DNA of 11,288 bases. Source: Campylobacterales bacterium. GTDB lineage: Bacteria; Campylobacterota; Campylobacteria; Campylobacterales; QNZT01. Each line of letters starts with the position of its first letter. Within the stretch, counting starts at the first letter, position 1. A program made the position numbers and the translations under genes. The notes beneath the pieces were generated by a model. The model did no database searches and was not told the DNA's origin. It worked only from the letters and a program-made list of their open reading frames with translations. The stretch covers positions 1 to 11,288 of the forward strand of contig DQTU01000229.1 in the NCBI GenBank assembly GCA_015662615.1, given 5' to 3'. Shown one piece after another: positions 6,655 to 11,288 of this stretch.

Positions 6655-7907
6655 TCTCCTGAATTCTCTTTTAAAGTCTCTAAAAGCCTGAATGAGATAT
6701 CAAGCTTTGAAGCTGTACCTAAATCCACCTCAGCATCTTTGGTAAAAAGCGTAATAGCGTTTGTGTCACTTCCAAAAGCATGGTCACTAACATAGTTTAG
6801 ACACACTGCATCTAAGTTTTTGTTTACAAGCATGTTTTGAGCACTATTTTTTCCCGTCTCTTTATCCATCTCAGCTTTAAATCCAACCGCAAAAATTCCA
6901 TCTTTATTGACACTATCTAAGATATCGATATTTTTCACTAACTCTAAATTCCAAACATCACCAATCATCTCTTTTTTCATCTTTCCAGATTGTGGATATT
7001 TTGGCTTATAATCACTCACAGCACTTGCCATGAAAAGATATGGCTTTTTCTGGACAAGTTCAGGAACAGAATCATCCATCAAAGTGGCATTGGTCATAAC
7101 CCCTTTTTTAGAGACTCTTATGGCATCTACAAGATACTCATGTAACTCGTCTGAGCTCTCTACATCCAACTGATAAATTCCCTCAGGCAAATCATCAAAC
7201 TTTTTAGTGGTTAACAAACAGACATCCGCACCTTTAAGATACAGAGCCGTTGAGAGTGCCTTAGCCATCTTTCCACTTGAGAAATTTGAGATAAAACGAA
7301 CATCATCAATTTTTTCGATAGTTCCGCCGCCAGTAACAACAACACGGCGGTTTGTCCAAAAATCATCTTTTTTTAGGATTTGTGCTGATTTATAGAAGAT
7401 ATCTTCAACCTCAGCCAAAGCACCCTCTCCCTCATCTCCACATGCTAGTAGTTTTTTGATAGGCTCTACCACTTCAAAATTGGTAAGTTTTAACATTTTC
7501 AAAGAACCTTGGGTAATCGTATTTTTATACATAACCGTATTTGCAGCAGGGGCTATGAGCTTTTTATATTTATAGGCAAGAACTGTTTGGGTTAAAAGGT
7601 TATCTGCAATTCCGTTTGAGATTTTATTGATCGTATTTGCCGTTGCAGGAGCGATAACAAAAAGGTCTGCCCATTTTCCGATGTCGATATGGTTGTTATC
7701 GTTTGCCCAGCTTTCAGTTTCATTGGTTAACACGACATTTTCACTAATTGCTTCAAAAGTTAGAGGTGCTATAAATTTCATAGCACCCTCTGTCATAATG
7801 ACTCGAACTTCTGCACCTGCTTTTATATAGAGTCGTATTAACTCTAAAGCTTTATAAATCGCAATGGATCCAGTAACACCAAGTAATATTTTCTTATTTC
7901 GTAGTAT
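6651..7907 (-). CDS. coaBC: Bifunctional phosphopantothenoylcysteine decarboxylase / phosphopantothenate-cysteine ligase, apparent ATA start
   Basis: The enzyme joins cysteine to 4'-phosphopantothenate and decarboxylates the product to 4'-phosphopantetheine, the middle of coenzyme A synthesis. The N-terminal CoaC flavoprotein domain has G-V-T-G-S-I-A (from residue 10), the catalytic H73 in H-I-D-I-G-K-W-A-D, P-A-A-N (N123, usually P-A-M-N) and A-C-G-D-E-G (C156). The CoaB domain has V-T-G-G-G-T, I-D-D-V-R-F-I-S-N-F-S-S-G-K-M and K-M-K-K-E. The first ATG in frame (7796) would remove residues 1-37, including the flavin-binding loop. Reading upstream, the frame stays open to a TAG at 7968-7970 and has no ATG, GTG or TTG. 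The homologue-like beginning L-R-N-K-K-I-L-L-G is preceded by an ATA codon at 7907-7905, five bases after AAGGAG. I therefore take ATA as the start, giving 418 residues; a base error for ATG is the alternative. It overlaps the next gene by four bases. Confidence 0.9.
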   Translation of the reverse strand: MLRNKKILLGVTGSIAIYKALELIRLYIKAGAEVRVIMTEGAMKFIAPLTFEAISENVVLTNETESWANDNNHIDIGKWADLFVIAPATANTINKISNGIADNLLTQTVLAYKYKKLIAPAANTVMYKNTITQGSLKMLKLTNFEVVEPIKKLLACGDEGEGALAEVEDIFYKSAQILKKDDFWTNRRVVVTGGGTIEKIDDVRFISNFSSGKMAKALSTALYLKGADVCLLTTKKFDDLPEGIYQLDVESSDELHEYLVDAIRVSKKGVMTNATLMDDSVPELVQKKPYLFMASAVSDYKPKYPQSGKMKKEMIGDVWNLELVKNIDILDSVNKDGIFAVGFKAEMDKETGKNSAQNMLVNKNLDAVCLNYVSDHAFGSDTNAITLFTKDAEVDLGTASKLDISFRLLETLKENSGE

Positions 7908-7912
7908 AACTA

Positions 7913-7918
7913 CTCCTT
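7913..7918 (-). promoter_or_regulatory. coaBC: Ribosome-binding site that fixes the coaBC start
   Basis: The minus strand reads AAGGAG, a near-perfect Shine-Dalgarno sequence, followed by five bases (TAGTT) and then the ATA codon at 7907-7905. It is the strongest such site near the gene and marks where translation begins, despite the lack of a standard start codon. Confidence 0.7.
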
Positions 7919-7932
7919 TTAATGTCTCCGTC

Positions 7933-7968
7933 GTCCGTGCTAACGCACATGGACTCTGGTTCCGAACC
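7933..7968. repeat. GC-rich element with two adjacent dyads upstream of coaBC
   Basis: In this AT-rich window, bases 7924-7968 hold about 27 G or C out of 45. The first dyad pairs GTCC (7933-7936) and GTGC (7937-7940) with GCAC (7945-7948) and GGAC (7951-7954) around a 4-base loop, with a 2-base bulge. The second pairs GGTTC (7958-7962) with GAACC (7964-7968). It lies between the glmU end and the coaBC Shine-Dalgarno sequence. It has the look of a dispersed intergenic palindromic (REP-type) repeat or a leader RNA hairpin. With one copy here, neither can be proved. Confidence 0.45.
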
Positions 7969-7975
7969 TAAAAAC

Positions 7976-7989
7976 GACAAATTCTTGTC
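7976..7989 (-). terminator. Weak intrinsic terminator after glmU
   Basis: GACAA (7976-7980) and TTGTC (7985-7989) form a 5-base-pair stem with a 4-base loop immediately after the glmU stop. On the minus strand the stem is followed by G and five T, and is flanked by matching A and T runs. The short AT-rich stem suggests partial termination, allowing some read-through from glmU into coaBC. Confidence 0.45.
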
Positions 7990-7995
7990 ATTTTT

Positions 7996-9297
7996 TTAAC
8001 GGTTCTCATCCTTGAAAAATTTATGGAAAAACCCCTCTACCGTTTTCATGTTGGTTCTACTAATCGCTAAAGAGCCCTCTTTAATATCTTTATTTACCGT
8101 AGTTCCAGCTGCAACCATGACATTATCTTCAATGGTAATAGGAGCAACGATCTGCGTATCACTTCCTATAAAGACATTTTTTCCAATTATCGTTTTATAC
8201 TTATTTTTACCATCATAGTTACAAGTGATCGTACCCGCTCCTATGTTGGTTCCTTCATCTATTTCACTATCTCCAAGGTAGCTTAAATGCCCTGCTTTTA
8301 CACCTTTAAGCGTTGACTTTTTAATCTCTACGAAGTTTCCGATATGCGTATCTATCAACACACTCTGAGGTCTTACTCTAGAGATGGGACCTACACTTGA
8401 ATTTTCAATTGTACTATCTTCTATAACAGAATTTGCTTTGATATGTGAGTTTATGATTTTTGCACCACTTAAAAGTGTCACACCATTTTCGATAATTGAC
8501 TCACCTTCTATCTCTACATCAGCATCCATGTAGATAGTGGCAGGAAGTCTCATAATGACACCAGCATCCATGAATCTCTTTTTGATACGGTTCTGCATAA
8601 TTTCTTCAGCAGTTGCCAAATCATATTTTGAATTTACCCCTTTAAAATTTTCCTCATTTACATATAAAGGAGCAATTTTAAATCCGTCATTTTTTGCAAA
8701 CTCAACCACATCAGTGATATAGTACTCTTCTTGTGCATTGTCATTACTAAGTTTGGGAAGATACTTTCCAAGCATGTCATTTGCAAAAAGATAGATTCCA
8801 GCGTTAACTGTTTTTATCTCTTTCTCTAGATCACTTGCATCTTTCTCTTCTACAATTTTAACAACTTCATCTCCGTCGATCACAACTCTACCATATCCAC
8901 TAGAGTCATCCATCTTTATAACACTCATCACGATATCGCCATCAAGTTGTGCAAATTTTTCAAGCTCTTCAGACTCGATTAAAGGCATGTCACCATTGAG
9001 TACTAAAACTTTATCATGCGTTGTTTCTATATTCATAACCGCTCCACCCGTTCCAGGGTATTGAGCATGGTCTTGAATCACAAATTTAATATCATCAAAA
9101 TATTTTCGCATCTCTTTTTCAACTAACTCTGCTTGATGGTATAAAATAACCGTAATATCGTCACTTAATCTCTTTGCTTCAACTATTGAGTAGTAAAGCA
9201 TCTCAAAACCTGAAACCTTATGAAGAACTTTTGGCTTGGATGATTTCATCCGTGAGCCTTTTCCTGCTGCTAATATAATGACTGAAATATTTGACAT
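7996..9297 (-). CDS. glmU: Bifunctional GlcNAc-1-phosphate uridyltransferase / glucosamine-1-phosphate acetyltransferase
   Basis: A cytoplasmic enzyme making UDP-N-acetylglucosamine, the precursor of peptidoglycan and lipid A. The N-terminal pyrophosphorylase domain has L-A-A-G-K-G-S-R-M-K-S-S-K-P-K-V-L-H (9-26), P-G-T-G-G-A (81-86), N-G-D (101-103, D103 metal ligand) and G-V-N (N222). From about 250 the protein is a left-handed beta helix of hexapeptide repeats with R-V-R-P (307-310), G-H-L-S-Y-L-G-D (H337 is the expected catalytic base) and G-A-G-T-I-T-C-N-Y-D-G (353-363). It has 433 residues against 456 in E. coli, with both active sites present. The ATG has AGAGG about ten bases upstream. 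A TATAAA at 9350-9345 on the minus strand could be its -10 box. It is first in the cluster and divergent from motA. Confidence 0.96.
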   Translation of the reverse strand: MSNISVIILAAGKGSRMKSSKPKVLHKVSGFEMLYYSIVEAKRLSDDITVILYHQAELVEKEMRKYFDDIKFVIQDHAQYPGTGGAVMNIETTHDKVLVLNGDMPLIESEELEKFAQLDGDIVMSVIKMDDSSGYGRVVIDGDEVVKIVEEKDASDLEKEIKTVNAGIYLFANDMLGKYLPKLSNDNAQEEYYITDVVEFAKNDGFKIAPLYVNEENFKGVNSKYDLATAEEIMQNRIKKRFMDAGVIMRLPATIYMDADVEIEGESIIENGVTLLSGAKIINSHIKANSVIEDSTIENSSVGPISRVRPQSVLIDTHIGNFVEIKKSTLKGVKAGHLSYLGDSEIDEGTNIGAGTITCNYDGKNKYKTIIGKNVFIGSDTQIVAPITIEDNVMVAAGTTVNKDIKEGSLAISRTNMKTVEGFFHKFFKDENR

Positions 9298-9412
9298 ATT
9301 TTATAACCCTCTTAAGAAATTAAAATAATTTATTTTTTTATGATTTTATAGGTATGATTATACTTTTAAAAGATAAATTAATACTTATTTTAAACTATAT
9401 CGTACAAATTAC

Positions 9413-9439
9413 TAAATGTTTTACGCATTTTACCGATAT
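9413..9439 (+). promoter_or_regulatory. Sigma-28 (FliA) promoter for motAB
   Basis: TAAATGTT (9413-9420), an 11-base spacer and ACCGATAT (9432-9439) match the enterobacterial sigma-28 consensus TAAAGTTT-N11-GCCGATAA with the exact spacing. The CGAT core of the -10 box is intact. It ends 45 bases before the motA ATG, so the leader would be about 35-40 bases. This places motAB among late flagellar genes. Confidence 0.7.
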
Positions 9440-9484
9440 TTGTAGAAGAATGAAATTATTTAAACTAAAGAGGTAATTGTAACA

Positions 9485-10252
9485 ATGGATTTAGGTAGTG
9501 TAATAGGATTGGTTTTAACCCTTGGTTTGCTCTTGGGTGCAATGGCAATGGGTGTGGGGTTAGGACCATATGTTGATATCCCCTCTATACTAATCGTGTT
9601 TGGTGGAACGGCAGGAACGCTTCTTATCGGTTTTAAGATAGAGCAGATAAAAGCATTTGGTAAAATTTTCATGGTAGCAATCAAGCCCGCTATATATGAT
9701 CCCAAAGCTCTTATTGCAAAACTTGTTGACTTCTCTACCAAAGCTAGAAAAGATGGTATTTTAGCACTTGAAGGTGATGTAAATACAGAGGAAAATGAAT
9801 TTCTGAAAAAAGGTCTGGGTATGGCCATTGATGGAAATGAACCTGATATCATCCGAGATCTGCTTGAAATCGATATGGAACAGACTGACGTAAGACACAA
9901 GACAAATGCCTTAATGTTTGGGCAACTTGCGGGATTTGCAGGAGCAATGGGAATGATTGGAACCCTTATCGGTTTGGTTGCGATGCTTTTAAATATGGCT
10001 GACCCTGCAGCGATAGGACCAGCAATGGCAGTTGCACTCCTTACCACCATGTACGGTGCCATGCTTGGAAATATCATCGGCGGACCAGTTGAGAATATCT
10101 TGACGCTAAGAAATACAGATGAGATGGTCATCAAAACACTTATCATAGAAGGCATCATGTCCATTCAAGCGGGTGATAATCCAAGAGTTCTCGAAGCAAA
10201 ACTATTAGCATTTCTAGCTCCAAGCGAGCGAGAAAGCCAATTTGATAAATAA
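9485..10252 (+). CDS. motA: Flagellar motor stator protein MotA (PomA-like)
   Basis: The inner-membrane stator subunit that, with MotB, forms the ion channel turning the flagellum. Hydrophobic segments lie at about 5-25, 32-52, 147-168 and 178-199, the four-helix plan. The cytoplasmic loop has the torque-related charges R88, K89 and E96 in A-R-K-D-G-I-L-A-L-E, in the same positions as Vibrio PomA. The third and fourth helices (G-M-I-G-T-L-I-G-L-V-A-M-L, then G-P-A-M-A-V-A-L-L-T-T-M-Y-G-A) are very close to PomA, including T160, T187 and T188, which correspond to PomA threonines linked to sodium selectivity. P174 and P201 are plausible channel prolines. Its 255 residues fit PomA. AGAGG is about ten bases before the ATG. 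It is 12 bases from motB and shares the sigma-28 promoter. Confidence 0.95.
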   Translation: MDLGSVIGLVLTLGLLLGAMAMGVGLGPYVDIPSILIVFGGTAGTLLIGFKIEQIKAFGKIFMVAIKPAIYDPKALIAKLVDFSTKARKDGILALEGDVNTEENEFLKKGLGMAIDGNEPDIIRDLLEIDMEQTDVRHKTNALMFGQLAGFAGAMGMIGTLIGLVAMLLNMADPAAIGPAMAVALLTTMYGAMLGNIIGGPVENILTLRNTDEMVIKTLIIEGIMSIQAGDNPRVLEAKLLAFLAPSERESQFDK

Positions 10253-10264
10253 GAGGAGGAACTA

Positions 10265-11056
10265 ATGGGTAAAAAGAAAAAGTGTCCAGAACCGGATTGT
10301 CCCAAATGTCTTCCAGGATGGCTGGCTGCATTTGGTGACCTGATGTCACTACTCTTATGTTTTTTCGTTCTCCTTCTCTCCATGTCAACTATGGATGCTA
10401 AAAAAGTTCAAGAAGCTGTTGGTTCACTTTCAGGGGCGCTAAGTGTTCTAGAGGGTGGTACAAAAACTGAAATCAGCCAAGAGCGTCAACAAGAGACAAC
10501 ACCAATTGATCAAGATGATGAAACTGCACAAAAAATCAAAACCATGAAAAGAACGATTATCGAAGTTAATGAGATGATGAAAAAGGGTTCAGCTGATGGA
10601 AGTGAGATAACACTACACGAGAGTGAAGATGGTTTTATGATACGCCTTCCTGCTAAACTTCTGTTTAAAGCCGGTAAAGCAAAAATTGAAAATGAAGATG
10701 CCATTCTGTTTTTAAAAAGAATCGCACTCATCATTGACAAACTGCCAAAACATTTACATATCAATATCGTGGGACATACAGATGATTCAGCGATGGAAAA
10801 TATAGGACTCTATCGTGGAAATTGGTCACTCTCCGCTGAAAGGGCGATATCCGTAGCGCATCAACTTATCAAAAGTGGCATTCCAGAAAAACTTATAACC
10901 GCTGGAGGTAAAGCTGAATTTGAACCTATTGCATCAAACCTGACTGTTGAGGGTAAAGAGAAAAATAGGAGAGTTGAGTTATACTTTTTCTCTAAAAATA
11001 AGAGTGATAAAGAGGGTGCTCAAAAGAGTATTCTTGATGGTGTTCCATCTAAATAA
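10265..11056 (+). CDS. motB: Flagellar motor stator protein MotB (PomB-like)
   Basis: The stator subunit that carries the ion-binding aspartate and anchors the stator to peptidoglycan. Residues 1-18 are a lysine-rich cytoplasmic tail with C7, C12 and C15. One membrane helix follows (19-40, W-L-A-A-F-G-D-L-M-S-L-L-L-C-F-F-V-L-L-L-S) with the ion-binding D25. This helix is nearly that of Vibrio PomB and unlike E. coli MotB. Residues 44-60 form the likely plug, 65-115 a charged linker, and about 120-241 an OmpA/MotB peptidoglycan-binding domain with G-H-T-D-D (170-174), L-S-A-E-R-A (189-194) and N-R-R-V-E-L (234-239). The start has an AGGAGG five bases upstream, and the 263 residues are a normal length. 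Because motA precedes it in the same operon, the two are made together. Confidence 0.96.
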   Translation: MGKKKKCPEPDCPKCLPGWLAAFGDLMSLLLCFFVLLLSMSTMDAKKVQEAVGSLSGALSVLEGGTKTEISQERQQETTPIDQDDETAQKIKTMKRTIIEVNEMMKKGSADGSEITLHESEDGFMIRLPAKLLFKAGKAKIENEDAILFLKRIALIIDKLPKHLHINIVGHTDDSAMENIGLYRGNWSLSAERAISVAHQLIKSGIPEKLITAGGKAEFEPIASNLTVEGKEKNRRVELYFFSKNKSDKEGAQKSILDGVPSK

Positions 11057-11099
11057 CTCTGAAGAGTAAAATCTCTCCTAGAGACAGTTAATGTTTCAA

Positions 11100-11121
11100 T
11101 TCAAAAAATATTTTTTATGAA
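11100..11121. terminator. AT-rich palindrome between convergent motB and DUF2442 genes, possible two-way terminator
   Basis: A run of six A, then TA, then six T (11103-11116), flanked by TTC and TGAA, can fold into an all-AT hairpin that has a T run on either strand. It sits where transcription from motB and from the right-hand gene must both end. It has no G or C in the core, so it would be a weak terminator. Confidence 0.3.
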
Positions 11122-11288
11122 GTTACAACAGATTTGCTTTTTTCGTATAAAAGTTCAGGGTCTAGATCAAGTTGATTATCCCATTCGATACTATCAAATG
11201 AAACTCGTACTGTTTTAAACATTTTTTTATTTTTCAATTCTTGAAATTTGCCTATCTCCAAATAGGGATTTATATCAAATATTTTTTC
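11115..11288 (-). CDS. DUF2442-type protein, C-terminal part only (5' end beyond the window)
   Basis: The frame is open from the right edge to a TAA at 11117-11115, giving 57 residues. The end reads I-N-P-Y-L-E-I-G-K-F-Q-E-L-K-N, then M-F-K-T-V-R-V-S, I-E-W-D-N-Q-L-D-L-D-P-E-L-L-Y-E-K-S. This is the usual DUF2442 finish: a short helix with L-x-D/N, then F-x-x-V-x-V, then I-x-W, then D-L-x-P-E-x-L-Y. DUF2442 proteins are small, are often encoded next to DUF4160 proteins, and have no firmly assigned function. The partner, if any, lies outside the window. It converges on motB with a gap of 58 bases. Confidence 0.7.
   Translation of the reverse strand, partial: EKIFDINPYLEIGKFQELKNKKMFKTVRVSFDSIEWDNQLDLDPELLYEKSKSVVTS

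Noticed and set aside
7794..7796. ATG at 7796 as the coaBC start, or coaBC as an N-terminally truncated pseudogene
   Set aside because: The upstream frame is uninterrupted and carries the conserved CoaC flavin-binding beginning plus a strong Shine-Dalgarno sequence, so truncation is only apparent.
9460..10164. Long open frame on the minus strand (234 codons)
   Set aside because: It lies entirely antisense to motA, has low-complexity Ser/Pro/Ile-rich translation with no domain, and the plus-strand motA motifs explain the region.
10155..10388. Overlapping minus-strand frames across the motA-motB junction
   Set aside because: Both are antisense to well-supported motA and motB and show no family signature.
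11069..11085. TCTCT-CCT-AGAGA hairpin after motB as a terminator
   Set aside because: Only five base pairs and no T run; the AT palindrome at 11100-11121 is the better candidate.
1..11288. tRNA, rRNA, CRISPR array, insertion sequence, prophage or defence genes
   Set aside because: I looked on both strands and saw no repeat-spacer pattern, transposase, integrase, cloverleaf-like sequence or known defence motif.

Overview
The window looks like chromosome from a member of the Campylobacterota (former Epsilonproteobacteria), most likely Sulfurimonas or a close relative. The DNA is AT-rich. The encoded proteins resemble Campylobacterota homologues. The gene order glmU-coaBC-(unknown)-uppS-prepilin peptidase-LptF/G permease-truA matches, from memory, the Cj0821-Cj0827 region of Campylobacter jejuni, and tlyA-ribF are likewise neighbours there. 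The genus is inference; no rRNA is present.

Layout from left to right. (1) Positions 2-799, plus strand: a GGDEF diguanylate cyclase that may be cut by the window edge. (2) 780-2292, minus strand: tlyA and ribF, overlapping and therefore co-transcribed. (3) 2459-2656, plus strand: a lone 65-residue helix-turn-helix protein with its own promoter, followed by a hairpin shared with the end of truA. (4) 2684-9297, minus strand: seven genes transcribed glmU, coaBC, a FliK-like unknown gene, uppS, prepilin peptidase, LptF/G permease, truA. From coaBC onward the genes overlap, abut or are at most 28 bases apart, so they are probably one transcript. glmU is separated from coaBC by about 90 bases that hold a weak terminator and a GC-rich element with two dyads. 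(5) 9485-11056, plus strand: motA-motB, the flagellar stator, behind a good sigma-28 promoter. (6) 11115-11288, minus strand: the last 57 residues of a DUF2442-type protein that runs off the window.

The large minus-strand cluster is about building the envelope. GlmU makes UDP-GlcNAc, UppS makes the undecaprenyl carrier precursor, and the LptF/G-type permease moves lipopolysaccharide outward. CoaBC supplies coenzyme A, the peptidase matures type IV or type II secretion pilins, and TruA modifies tRNA. tlyA-ribF pairs an rRNA methylase with flavin cofactor synthesis. The stator resembles the sodium-type PomA/PomB more than E. coli MotA/MotB, which would suit a marine organism.

I see no phage, insertion sequence, CRISPR array, RNA gene or defence system, and nothing that I would call a new multi-gene system. 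The observations most worth following are these: coaBC appears to start at an ATA codon behind a perfect Shine-Dalgarno sequence; the GC-rich two-dyad element sits just upstream of it; the unknown gene between coaBC and uppS has a C-terminus resembling the flagellar hook-length protein FliK; and the tiny HTH gene faces a palindrome in the tlyA leader.
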